DNA of 64,000 nt from Lactobacillus xylocopicola (GTDB lineage: Bacteria; Bacillota; Bacilli; Lactobacillales; Lactobacillaceae), in contig NZ_AP026803.1 of the NCBI RefSeq assembly GCF_033096005.1, positions 1,482,001-1,546,000 of the forward strand. Reading direction: 5' to 3'. Below are positions 56,528 to 64,000 of the stretch, piece after piece. The stretch's first letter is position 1; each line of letters opens with the position of its first letter. The position numbers and the translations under genes are program-made. The notes under the pieces were generated by a model. The model ran no database searches. It saw nothing but the letters and a program-made list of their open reading frames with translations, and had not been told where the DNA came from.

Positions 56528-56899
56528 TTATTTTCTTTTACTTTTTAATAACTCTAAAACAATTATTACTTGTTGAATGATCCAAAGTAATAACGAATAA
56601 ATAGATATAACACCCAGTAAAATATTTTTCCCATCTAAGTAATATAAAACTATAAAGACGAAAAACATCGTTAAATAAATACGTTCCGAATAAATTACAA
56701 CTTTGTGATCAACTAAGTAATCTGTTTCAGAAGAAGTTGATTTTTGGTTTTTACTTGTGGGACATAATGCCGCTGCTAATGTTAATAGTCCTATTATTAT
56801 TTCCCCTGGACTACGCCAAGGAGAAAAATCTTTTATCGCAATTGTTAATAATATAATACCTATTGAAATAGGAAAAATTTTACTAAGTTTTATTTTCAT
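56528..56899 (-). CDS. Small membrane protein, candidate immunity protein
   Basis: The 123-residue protein has two hydrophobic pairs (residues ~8-48 and ~72-115) separated by a polar loop (TSKNQKSTSSETDY) and ends with a basic tail (LLKSKRK). Two-to-four-helix proteins of this size beside bacteriocin genes are often immunity proteins. It lies between the double-glycine-like peptide and the cationic secreted protein. Confidence 0.5.
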   Translation of the reverse strand: MKIKLSKIFPISIGIILLTIAIKDFSPWRSPGEIIIGLLTLAAALCPTSKNQKSTSSETDYLVDHKVVIYSERIYLTMFFVFIVLYYLDGKNILLGVISIYSLLLWIIQQVIIVLELLKSKRK

Positions 56900-56916
56900 A
56901 ATCTACACCTATAGAA

Positions 56917-57044
56917 TTAACGATAAGAATTGGTAATCGACCCAATAAATCCTGCTATTTTTATCCCCCTTCATATTCATTTTTTATCTTATATTTATTT
57001 TTGTCGGCCAATTGACCATCTATTGCAACTCCCATTCTTAGTAT
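56917..57044 (-). pseudogene. Peptide gene with double-glycine leader, damaged
   Basis: A perfect AAAGGAGGTGA lies 8 bases before an ATA codon, followed in frame by LRMGVAIDGQLADKNKYK and NEYEGG, then a stop. Adding one G to the five-G run gives EGGIKIAGFIGSITNSYR, a double-glycine leader with a 15-residue hydrophobic mature peptide. The first ATG (57035) is 14 bases from the ribosome site. Thus both start codon and frame look altered. It may have been a bacteriocin or pheromone. Confidence 0.4.
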
Positions 57045-57116
57045 GAATCTCACCTCCTTTCCTTTTGATCTTTAATTTGTTTATTCTGTTTTAGATCCAT
57101 TTGATATTATCTTTTA

Positions 57117-57161
57117 TTAAAATGGGAAAAAGATAATTACCCCTCGTAGTAAATCAAACAT
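57117..57161 (-). CDS. 14-residue hydrophobic micro-peptide (SHP-like)
   Basis: AACAGGAGGAAACGAAA leads directly to ATG and the peptide MFDLLRGVIIFFPF. It is the first ORF after the Rgg-type gene. Short hydrophobic peptides next to rgg act as pheromones in streptococci, usually with 20 or more residues. The near-perfect ribosome binding site and promoter argue that it is translated. Confidence 0.5.
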   Translation of the reverse strand: MFDLLRGVIIFFPF

Positions 57162-57180
57162 TTTCGTTTCCTCCTGTTTA

Positions 57181-57209
57181 TTTATATTTTTAGTATACCT
57201 AAGTATCAA
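57181..57209 (-). promoter_or_regulatory. Promoter region of the micro-peptide operon
   Basis: TTGATA and TATAAA are 17 bases apart, but this would start the RNA inside the ribosome binding site. A second -10 (TATACT, 57192-57197) with a poor -35 gives a better leader and would suit an Rgg-activated promoter. Confidence 0.45.
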
Positions 57210-57219
57210 CCGAAATCAT

Positions 57220-57263
57220 AAAAATATCATATTTGATTTTTATTAATCAAATATGATATTTTT
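57220..57263 (-). terminator. Long AT-rich inverted repeat after the Rgg gene
   Basis: AAAAATATCATATTTGAT pairs over 18 bases with ATCAAATATGATATTTTT. It follows the restored Rgg stop by two bases and can serve as terminator, and perhaps as an operator for the peptide promoter beside it. Confidence 0.65.
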
Positions 57264-57265
57264 AT

Positions 57266-58116
57266 TTATTCATTCGTAATTAAAAGATTTTCTAAATCTT
57301 TACCATACTCAGACATACCCGCTAATTTAATGCTTTCAATTATTTTCATCGCCGTATCTATATATTTCTTTTTATACTCATAATGATATTTAATTACATT
57401 ATCAAAAATATAGGTATTATGTCTTTATAAAAAAATATATCTGGCTGTGCTTTTATTTGATCTGCATAATCAATAAACGTTCCTGTTTCTTCAAATTTTT
57501 TGTTTTGAATACAAAAAACCAACATATTGATAATGATACCTAAAACTACTTTTTGTGTTTTTACACTGCTTGATCCAATAAACTGCTTTACTGCTTTTTT
57601 AGACAGTAACAAATTGCTATTCAAATCATAAAAGCTCATAAAGTTACAATATACAATTAAACTATCTTCATCGAAATTAGAAATGTTAAAAACTTTTTCC
57701 TTCATTTTATTTATAACATTTCTATCTAAATGTGTAATATCTTTATCAATTACTGCAACATAAGCATCAATAATAAGTAGTTCATCATTTTTATTAGGTA
57801 AATCACTTTTTACTAGTATATCTCGTATTTGCTGCAATTCTTTCTTAGAATTTCGATAATATGCTTCATTTGCCATTCTACGTATTTCCAACTTTTGTTG
57901 ATGAATCGATTTATCTTTTTGATTCAATTTACCAAAAAAATCAATTACTGAAATTTGGTTAGAATGCAATAAGTCTATTAAGTTTTCTGCAGAAATTCGG
58001 CTTAGGTTTCTCTCCACCTTGGTATAAAAAGAGGCGCTTATCACATCACCAACCCACTGCTTCTGTGTTTTCCTTTGCTGAATGCGATAGTCTTTTAGTA
58101 ATTCACCAATTGTCAT
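57266..58116 (-). pseudogene. Rgg/MutR-family regulator, frameshifted near its 3' end
   Basis: The open part (58116-57394) encodes an N-terminal helix-turn-helix (IGELLKDYRIQQRKTQKQWV, SASFYTKVERNLSRISAENL) and much of the helical peptide-binding domain. It stops after IPIFLIM. One extra T in the five-T run restores IPIFFDNVIKYHYEYKKKYI to a stop at 57266, giving 283 residues, the normal Rgg length. Rgg proteins bind short exported peptides and switch nearby genes. Confidence 0.75.
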
Positions 58117-58145
58117 CTATATTTCCTCTACTTTTTGATTAACTA

Positions 58146-58164
58146 TCAAAAATGACACTTTTGA
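58146..58164. promoter_or_regulatory. Inverted repeat upstream of the Rgg gene
   Basis: TCAAAA and TTTTGA flank seven bases, about 30-50 bases ahead of the rgg start and beside AT-rich TATGATA repeats; a possible autoregulatory site. Confidence 0.35.
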
Positions 58165-58302
58165 ATTTTATTATAATCAAAATATCATAAAAAGTATCAT
58201 AAAATTTAAAAATAAAGATGATATAGTACTGCAGTAGAAAATTGGTTATTACATTCTGTCAATACTGAAACCACGTAAGTATTTTTAGAACGTTTTTGCA
58301 AC

Positions 58303-59889
58303 TTATTTATTATCGTTAAATTGGTATTGATTAAAGTCAACAACTACATCATAGTTTTGCAGTTCTTCTGGATCGTAATGATGAATAACTTCAACAAAAG
58401 TAAAATTTGAATCAAAAATATATTGGTGAATTGCCTTTGACGAAGTTTTATCAAGTGAAGCATTAATTTCATCCAGTAATAAAATTGGTCGATTAGCCAA
58501 AATAGCCCGTGCCACCTCAATTCTGGACAATTGGCCACCAGATAATTGATCCGCATTATCACCTAATTGATAATCAAATCCTTTTTCTTTAATTAATTGA
58601 CCTAATTGTAGTCCTTGACACACTTCAAGAACTTTTTCTTTAGCTATATTGGCACCTAGAGTTAGATTAAACCAAAGTGTATCAGAAAAAATAACCGCAC
58701 TCTGGCTAGAATAAGCAAACAACTTAGTGAATGATCCTGCTGCTACTTCTTTCTGATCAAGGATAATTTTCTTCGACTTACCGTACTTACCATACATTAG
58801 AAACTGTAACATCGTAGATTTCCCTGATCCTGAAGGTCCGATGACTGCAATTTTTTGACCAGACTTAATATTAAAATTAATATGTTGTGCCAATACCTTA
58901 TCCTGGCGCATTAAATCTAGATCTTGTACTTGCAGTTCATTAAATGTAGGAATATCGGTTTGCTCACGCTTCACCTCATCCGCTTTTTGTACATACTGCC
59001 TTACCTTTTGAACAATTGGCTTTGTAGTAGACAAATTATTTCGTTCTTGCAAAATTTGTAAAATTGGATTTACAAATGAATTAGATAACTGAGTTATTGC
59101 AAAAAGTGCGCCTAAAGTAGTTTGACCTTTAATTACCAACATAACTCCAATTGCAAATGGCAGTAAATAAGTACCAATAATTGCAATTGCATTAAGATAA
59201 GCACTGGTATTAGTATTAAGCAAATTCATCTTGGCTAATTTTTCTTCTAATTTGTTAACTTTATGCTGGTTTTGTTTAACCGCATTATCCTGCTTATCAT
59301 ATAAGTTAAAGGTAGCAGTACCAGATAACAAATTTTTAGTTTGGTTAACATACTGATCATTAGCATTTGTCCAAGCCTGTGCCGCATTTTGAATCGGTTT
59401 TTGAAAAAAGCTACCAACAATTGTTGGTATAACCGAGCCAATAAAAAATATTATTGTCAGCTGCCAATTTAAATACAAAGCATACGTCATAGCAAGTACG
59501 ACCGTGTATGAATAAATCAAGATTCCTATTTCAGCATCATATCGATTTGTTTCCAAAAGTTTAAAATCATTAGTTAAAAAACCTAGATTAGCAGCATTTT
59601 CTTGCTCATCGGAAAGCATACCCCTCATCACTTTAAGCCTTAGCTCAGTATTGACCTGCTTAACAGCATCTGCTTTAAGATAATCAAAAATTAAAGTAGC
59701 GACTAAAATTAAAACCAATACCAACACTGTTTTACCAAAAAAGACTGGAATACCTGCAAAATTTTTAACCGTTGCCATGTTAATTAACGAACCAATAATG
59801 TATGCCATAACAATATTCTGCATACTAGAAATTAATCCAAAAATATTTAAGCAAAAAAACTTAATGTGCGAATAGTATTTATAAACCAT
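58303..59889 (-). CDS. ABC exporter, fused membrane and ATPase domains (third)
   Basis: The ~528-residue protein has six hydrophobic segments in residues 1-300 and an ATPase domain with Walker A GPSGSGKSTML, signature LSGGQLSRIEVAR, Walker B ILLLDEINASLD and H-loop VEVIHHYD. GGGAGAAAATT fixes the ATG at 59889. There is no C39 peptidase domain. It sits just upstream of the Rgg gene and may export the micro-peptide or the bacteriocin. It is related to, but clearly diverged from, the pair at 22278-25449. Confidence 0.82.
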   Translation of the reverse strand: MVYKYYSHIKFFCLNIFGLISSMQNIVMAYIIGSLINMATVKNFAGIPVFFGKTVLVLVLILVATLIFDYLKADAVKQVNTELRLKVMRGMLSDEQENAANLGFLTNDFKLLETNRYDAEIGILIYSYTVVLAMTYALYLNWQLTIIFFIGSVIPTIVGSFFQKPIQNAAQAWTNANDQYVNQTKNLLSGTATFNLYDKQDNAVKQNQHKVNKLEEKLAKMNLLNTNTSAYLNAIAIIGTYLLPFAIGVMLVIKGQTTLGALFAITQLSNSFVNPILQILQERNNLSTTKPIVQKVRQYVQKADEVKREQTDIPTFNELQVQDLDLMRQDKVLAQHINFNIKSGQKIAVIGPSGSGKSTMLQFLMYGKYGKSKKIILDQKEVAAGSFTKLFAYSSQSAVIFSDTLWFNLTLGANIAKEKVLEVCQGLQLGQLIKEKGFDYQLGDNADQLSGGQLSRIEVARAILANRPILLLDEINASLDKTSSKAIHQYIFDSNFTFVEVIHHYDPEELQNYDVVVDFNQYQFNDNK

Positions 59890-60006
59890 AATTTTCTCCC
59901 GAATTTGCTTTAATCTCACTTTTCATATAATGGAAAAGCTGGATGTTTAGTTGTTTATGAAGTTAACCCTCTAGATTGGACCAAAATCCATCTGGAGGGT
60001 TTTACT

Positions 60007-60540
60007 ATGGTTAAATTTACCGTTGAACAAAAATTACAAGCACTTAACTTGCTCAAAGAAGGCTATAGCAGCTGCTCTGTGGCCCAAATAATTGGTGCTG
60101 GCTCACATCAAACAATTGATACTTGGGCAGGGCAATACCAGCACTTTGGCGTGCAGGGTTTAGAAATTCAGCGCACTTGGCAAAATTATCGTGGTCAATT
60201 CAAGCTCCAAGTCTTAAACTGGAGAAAAGAACATGACGAGACCTATCAAAATACCGCCATTCACTTCAAGATTTCCTCCCCTAGCTTAATTTATACTTGG
60301 GAAAAACGTTTTGACGAGGGCGGACTTGATGCACTCTTTACCAAACGAGGCCGACCACCGATGAATAAATCACCTAAAAAACCAGGTAAGTATACCAGCA
60401 GCGAGTTATCTGAATTAGAGCGGCTGCGCTTAGAAAATCGCCAGCTCCACATTGAGAACGACTACTTAAAAAAAGTCGAGGCCTTAGCTCGGCGCAAAGA
60501 CGCTCAACGCAAGAAGAACTATTGCACTATAGCTTTTTAG
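60007..60540 (+). CDS. IS3-family transposase OrfA
   Basis: The 177-residue protein has two helix-turn-helix units (VEQKLQALNLLKEGYSSCSV and FKISSPSLIYTWEKRFDEGG). The GLDALFTKRGRPPM motif and a C-terminal leucine-zipper-like coiled coil (LSELERLRLENRQLHIENDY) follow, as in IS150-type OrfA. It overlaps OrfB by 19 bases; intact elements fuse them by -1 frameshifting near AAGAAGAAC. It appears intact. Confidence 0.9.
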   Translation: MVKFTVEQKLQALNLLKEGYSSCSVAQIIGAGSHQTIDTWAGQYQHFGVQGLEIQRTWQNYRGQFKLQVLNWRKEHDETYQNTAIHFKISSPSLIYTWEKRFDEGGLDALFTKRGRPPMNKSPKKPGKYTSSELSELERLRLENRQLHIENDYLKKVEALARRKDAQRKKNYCTIAF

Positions 60541-61303
60541 CCAAGAGCACCTATGAGTATCACCCGCGCAGCAGGCGGAAAAGTTACAACGATCTGGCTT
60601 TACTGTCGCTAATTAAAGTGGTTAAAAGGCATAATCCCAGCTTTGGCTACCTGCCCATGACTGATAAGCTAAAAATCAAGTATGGTCTCAAGGTAAACCA
60701 TCAACGGGTTTACCGGTTGATGAAAGAACAAGGTCTGCTGGCGTGCAAATACAACCTGCGTGCAGGCAAGTATGATTCATCCAAGGGTCCTCAAGGCAAG
60801 AAGGCCAAGAATCGCTTCCACCAAAAGTTTAAGACGAATCGGCCCTATCAAAAGATAGTCACCGATATTAGCGAGTTTCGCTATGGCAATAAGAGCATGA
60901 GTGAACGGATATATTTCTCACCTTTTAAAGACCTTTACAGTGGTGAAATCATCAGCTACACCATTGGTCAGCCGGCCTAAACTGCCTTACCGCATGACGA
61001 TTCACAGCGACCAAGGCATTCAATACCAGTCCAAAGCATATTGCCAGACCCTAAAGCAGCATCACGTTTTTCAAAGCATGTCGCGGCGAGCCACCTGCCA
61101 CGACAATGCGGCCTGCGAGAGTCTCTTTCACATCATGAAGGTTGAGTTAGACTACTACACCTAATACCTATCCTACTAAGAAGGTGCTGCAGGAGGCCAT
61201 GGAAAAGTGGATCAAATACTACAATCAAACTAGAATAAGGCACACGCTAAAAGGCCGCACCCCGATTGAATATCGGAACACGGCCTTAGCAAATATGAAA
61301 TAA
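60522..61303 (+). pseudogene. IS3-family transposase OrfB, internally deleted
   Basis: The HTH_21-like start (SRRKSYNDLALLSLIKVVKR, FGYLPMTDKL) and first catalytic Asp (VTDISEF) are present to SYTIGQ at about 60970. The frame then breaks and resumes as LPKLPYRMTIHSDQGIQYQS (second Asp) and NAACESLFHIMKVEL (Glu). Tens of residues between them are missing and a further lesion occurs near 61155. The tail LKGRTPIEYRNTALANMK ends at 61303. Confidence 0.85.
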
Positions 61304-61475
61304 TGTTAATGTCCAATTCTAGGGGGTAACTTCATTATACAAATAGTATATTGCTTTTTTATTTTTATTAATAAAACTGTCATATTTGACATAAATAAAC
61401 TAGATATGACAAATATAAAAGATAACACAATTTATTTTCTATCCACTTCAACCTATCCCACCGCTAACTTTATAT

Positions 61476-61557
61476 GATGTAGTTTAAAGCGAAGTAGGTT
61501 TAATACCCAGAGCCACAAGGCTCAATTTAGCCACAAATAATTGTTTGTGTGTTTTAA
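61476..61557 (+). repeat. Structured ~80-base repeat, copy 2
   Basis: Second copy of the element at 52422-52503, with the same GAGCCACAAGGCTC hairpin and a longer second hairpin (ACAAATAATTGTTTGT). It lies between the IS and the LiaF-like gene; the other ~130 bases before it show nothing recognisable. Confidence 0.75.
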
Positions 61558-61586
61558 GGACTATCGGTTGGTGACGTTTTTTATTA

Positions 61587-62321
61587 CTAAACGTACTTAA
61601 TGGAGATTTCACCAAATTTAATCGTGCCTTGTAAGATGACGGTTGGCCCTCCACCCTGGGACGTGCCACTAATATTCACTTCACCAAAAGCAGCTGACAA
61701 GTGATCCTCAATCTGCCAAGACAACGGCAGGTAGATTTCAACTTCGCCCATTGCCGCACTCACATTAACAGTTACAGTATCACCAGCTGGTTTAGCCGCA
61801 TCAAGGTAAACAGAAACTTGACCAATAGTTGAATTGATTGTTACGCTTTCCAAATTTTGCGAATGTACATAGCGCGAAGTATCGCCAATCTTTTGACTAA
61901 TTACAATGTTGCGGTCGTTTTCTTCGGCTCTGCCAGCATTATAGTGCTGCGAACTTTCATTTATCTTGCTCCAATCGTGGCTAACAAAGTAAGACTTAGG
62001 ATGACGCCAGCCATGGGGTAGAATCAGTGACAAGCCAGCATAGATAAGACCAGCAGCTAAAAGCAGAGTCCACGGCACAATCTTAGTAATATGTAGTGGC
62101 CCAGCATAGATAATTAGCAGGAAGGCAATTGAAAAGACGATGCCAAAAGTACTTCTTCCGACAATACTGTTAACCAAGACTAGCCCAAAAATGATGGTCC
62201 AAAAAATTGTCCCCAAACTCAAGCTAAACGACAAAACATGCAACTGATTGAGCACCAGAAAGGCTGCAGCTGCAACTAATCCCATACCCCATAATAATTC
62301 TTTGATTTTTTGTTTTTTCAT
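61587..62321 (-). CDS. LiaF-like membrane protein
   Basis: The 244-residue protein has four hydrophobic segments in residues 8-105. A C-terminal soluble beta-solenoid-like domain follows, with repeated I-G-x-V/I units (STIGQVSVYLDAAKPAGDTV, AAMGEVEIYLPLSW, AAFGEVNISGTSQGG, IKFGEISIKYV). This is the cell-wall-active-antibiotic-response domain of LiaF/VraT. Its ATG overlaps the stop of the LytTR gene by four bases. It likely works with that regulator; no LiaS/LiaR-type kinase pair is adjacent. Confidence 0.82.
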   Translation of the reverse strand: MKKQKIKELLWGMGLVAAAAFLVLNQLHVLSFSLSLGTIFWTIIFGLVLVNSIVGRSTFGIVFSIAFLLIIYAGPLHITKIVPWTLLLAAGLIYAGLSLILPHGWRHPKSYFVSHDWSKINESSQHYNAGRAEENDRNIVISQKIGDTSRYVHSQNLESVTINSTIGQVSVYLDAAKPAGDTVTVNVSAAMGEVEIYLPLSWQIEDHLSAAFGEVNISGTSQGGGPTVILQGTIKFGEISIKYV

Positions 62322-62785
62322 GATGATGACCTTCTCTCGTTTAATCGATCGTTCAAATTGTGGTAATAGCGACGTGAAACATAAACTGTTTTATAAGAAT
62401 CTCGAAAATGCACCTGGCAATTTGAAATCGACCTGGTTAAAGCATAAATCTGCTGCAAATTCAAAATGGTCGACTTAGACACCCGCATGAACTGACTGCT
62501 CAAAAGATCTTCCAACTCATAGAGCTTGTAATTGACTACGAATGACTCCCGCTGGGTGTGGGTGATTACCTGTCGTCCTTCCGTTTCAAAAAATAAAATA
62601 TCAGCTAAATTCACATAATACGTCATATCCTCTTGATAACATTCAAGCTGGTCTGGCCGCTTACTTACTTCCTGCAACTGCCGGTATATACGCTCAACTT
62701 CCGGCGATAATTCCTTGGCATGAATAGTTACGACTGGTTCACCTTGGTCTGGATCAAGGTCAATTTTTACTTTCAAGATTCTCAC
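62318..62785 (-). CDS. LytTR-domain DNA-binding regulator
   Basis: The 155-residue protein has a short N-terminal part and a LytTR domain (residues ~45-150: MTYYVNLADILFFETEGRQV, YELEDLLSSQFMRVSKSTIL, VYVSRRYYHNL). It lacks a receiver domain, so it is a stand-alone LytTR protein. Such proteins pair with small membrane proteins that act as inhibitors; the LiaF-like gene overlapping its stop could have that role. AGGTAGGTGAG precedes the ATG. Confidence 0.88.
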   Translation of the reverse strand: MRILKVKIDLDPDQGEPVVTIHAKELSPEVERIYRQLQEVSKRPDQLECYQEDMTYYVNLADILFFETEGRQVITHTQRESFVVNYKLYELEDLLSSQFMRVSKSTILNLQQIYALTRSISNCQVHFRDSYKTVYVSRRYYHNLNDRLNERRSSS

Positions 62786-62895
62786 CTACCTTTCATTTGA
62801 TATTTTTATTAAACGCTAATTTTTTCATAAAAGCTAGACCATTTGCGCAAGCGGTTAGTTTTGCTGTTTAAACGGTTAGACTTTTAGCCATCAAA

Positions 62896-62933
62896 AAAGC
62901 AGTTTACTGATGAAGCGTAAACTGCTTTTACTT
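62896..62933. terminator. Terminator of the kinase-aldolase unit
   Basis: AAAGCAGTTTAC pairs with GTAAACTGCTTTT around a 9-base loop, downstream of the stop at 62992 on the minus strand. Confidence 0.8.
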
Positions 62934-62991
62934 GTTTTAGCTAATTATCGTCTTGCCATATCCTCTAGTTTTCTGCAGCTCGAATAGCCAT

Positions 62992-63600
62992 TTATTCAAG
63001 CCAAGTTTTCACTTTAACAATCACTTCGTCATATTCAACCTTACGAAAATCTGATACATTTAAAAAAATTGTTTTCCCTAAACTGAAATTTTCATAGTCC
63101 CGTATTTTATTGAATTTTTCAAATTCCGCTTTTGTTTTTTGGATATCCATTTTGGTTCGGTCTGGTAAAGTGTCGCCTTGATGAAAATGATTCATGATAA
63201 AGCCTAGGTGGCGATCAGGATCAAGATCTCTTTGTCTTTGCCGTTGATACAAAACATCGGGATCACAAGTAAGAGTAATTGTAATTACCTGGAAGGCATA
63301 CTGGTTAGCCAACCGTTGTAAGCTATCATGTTGCCGATAAGAAAAGGGATAATCTGAAATGATTGATTTACCTTTTTCCATTAACGTTTCAATACTTTGG
63401 TAAAACAGGCTGTACGCCTGATCATCTAGCTGCTTTTTCTCTTCGATATTATTAAAGCCCTGTTCATCATAGAGTTTTTCTTTGAAAAAATCTATCGATG
63501 TCTCATTAAAGAAATCTGGAATAGCTTTACAAATCAGCTTTCCTAGGTAAGACTTACCTGTACCTGGACAACCAGCTAAAAGTAACAGCGTTTTTTTCAA
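62992..63600 (-). CDS. P-loop kinase/AAA-type ATPase, substrate unknown
   Basis: The 202-residue protein starts TLLLLAGCPGTGKSYLGKLI (Walker A GCPGTGKS) and has SIISDYPFSY, where an acidic Walker-B-like position is expected, and basic lid segments (RQRQRDLDPDRHLG). It resembles small metabolite kinases (gluconate/shikimate kinase-like, AAA_33). It begins 14 bases after the aldolase gene, so a sugar kinase role in that pathway is plausible. Confidence 0.7.
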   Translation of the reverse strand: MKKTLLLLAGCPGTGKSYLGKLICKAIPDFFNETSIDFFKEKLYDEQGFNNIEEKKQLDDQAYSLFYQSIETLMEKGKSIISDYPFSYRQHDSLQRLANQYAFQVITITLTCDPDVLYQRQRQRDLDPDRHLGFIMNHFHQGDTLPDRTKMDIQKTKAEFEKFNKIRDYENFSLGKTIFLNVSDFRKVEYDEVIVKVKTWLE

Positions 63601-63614
63601 TGAAATCCCCCGTA

Positions 63615-64000
63615 TTACTTGTTCATAAATAAGGCAAGTTTATGTTTGATAATCTTATGAACCTGATCATTACATGGAATAATATTGTTTCTAAGTGAGC
63701 TGTTAACTTCAGTTTTACCAAACATTTCTTTAGCTTCCTCAGTCCAGGCTACTAATAATTCCGTGCCAACATTAAATTTCCGAATGCCATTTACGGTTAA
63801 TCGATGATAGTCTTCCTCCTTAACACCTGTACCCCCATGAATCACCATTGGTTTATTAAGCTTTTGGTTCAACTCTTCAATAAGTGCGAAGTTTAACTCA
63901 GTTTTTGATTGGAATTGGCCATGATGTGTGCCTACCCCAACAGCTAGAGCATCAACATCACATTCCCGTAAAAAAGCAACCGCATCTTCTGGACGAGTAT
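63615..64000 (-). CDS. Class II fructose-bisphosphate/tagatose-bisphosphate aldolase, C-terminal part
   Basis: The frame continues beyond the window edge. The visible ~128 residues contain TRPEDAVAFLREC, DALAVGVGTHHGQFQ, the zinc/substrate segment MVIHGGTGVKEEDYHR (class II HGGSG motif) and the NVGTEL phosphate-binding part. The family cleaves ketose-1,6-bisphosphates to DHAP and an aldehyde. The exact sugar cannot be told. It is upstream of the P-loop kinase in one unit. Confidence 0.85.
   Translation of the reverse strand, partial: TRPEDAVAFLRECDVDALAVGVGTHHGQFQSKTELNFALIEELNQKLNKPMVIHGGTGVKEEDYHRLTVNGIRKFNVGTELLVAWTEEAKEMFGKTEVNSSLRNNIIPCNDQVHKIIKHKLALFMNK

Larger units (their letters stand above)
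59958..61334 (+). mobile_element. IS3-family insertion sequence, 1377 bases, defective
   Basis: Imperfect terminal inverted repeats are TGAAGTTAACCCTCTAGA (left) and TGAAGTTACCCCCTAGAA (right, complement), each followed by TTGGAC. The flanks share TTA, a 3-base target duplication typical of IS3. It encodes OrfA and a deleted OrfB, so it cannot move by itself. It lies beside the ABC exporter of the Rgg locus. Confidence 0.88.

Noticed and set aside
57001..57060. 17-codon frame starting at ATT after AGGAGGTGAG (HTKNGSCNRWS)
   Set aside because: Spacing is too short, the start codon unlikely, and the overlapping frame gives a more sensible leader-like peptide.

Overview
The window looks like chromosome of a Lactobacillus of the delbrueckii/acidophilus group. 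The evidence is a class II nucleoside deoxyribosyltransferase, a helveticin J-type bacteriocin gene, three exported proteins with SLAP-type (S-layer-associated) repeats, BglG/RAT sugar control, a thiamine-salvage operon behind a TPP riboswitch, and strong AGGAGG ribosome binding sites. No rRNA, tRNA or CRISPR array was recognised. By eye the housekeeping genes are moderately G+C-rich. Two blocks (about 22.3-28.5 kb and 47.2-59.9 kb) are clearly AT-rich and full of broken genes, IS scraps and bacteriocin-like genes, so they look like accessory islands.

Left core block (1-22 kb): the 5' end of a PepO-like M13 peptidase; an MFS carrier; a wall cross-bridge pair (ATP-grasp ligase plus asparagine-synthetase-like amidotransferase) behind a metallophosphoesterase; tag; a phosphonate/phosphate ABC operon with two tandem phnD genes and a micro-ORF between them; a universal stress protein; a tyrosine phosphatase with ntd; and nagA divergent from a large GH31-like protein across a NagR-like palindrome.

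First island (22-28.5 kb): one promoter drives a YcaO-family enzyme (frameshifted), a CPBP-type membrane protease and two overlapping ABC exporters. This resembles a RiPP maturation and export operon, but no precursor or partner protein is visible. A frameshifted membrane protein and IS3 debris follow.

Middle core block (28.6-47 kb): bglG, a 6-phospho-beta-glucosidase and an exported histidine phosphatase form one unit. The matching beta-glucoside PTS gene lies about 9 kb away and carries a RAT box identical to the one before bglG, so BglG probably controls both. Around these lie sortase, a P1 peptidase, glpK, a gatD-like amidotransferase without murT, tenA, a second thiD-like kinase, thiM-thiD-thiE, and a GAPDH divergent from a short LysR regulator.

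Second island (47-61.5 kb): three SLAP proteins, a holin/lysin prophage scrap, a frameshifted helveticin J, two paralogous 33-residue hydrophobic peptides laid out like type I toxin-antitoxin loci, and an Rgg-type locus with micro-peptides, a membrane (immunity-like) protein, a cationic secreted peptide and its own ABC exporter. A defective IS3-family element closes it. Most broken genes here differ from an intact frame by a single missing base, often in a homopolymer.

The right end holds a LytTR regulator with a LiaF-like membrane protein, a P-loop kinase and the 3' end of a class II aldolase.
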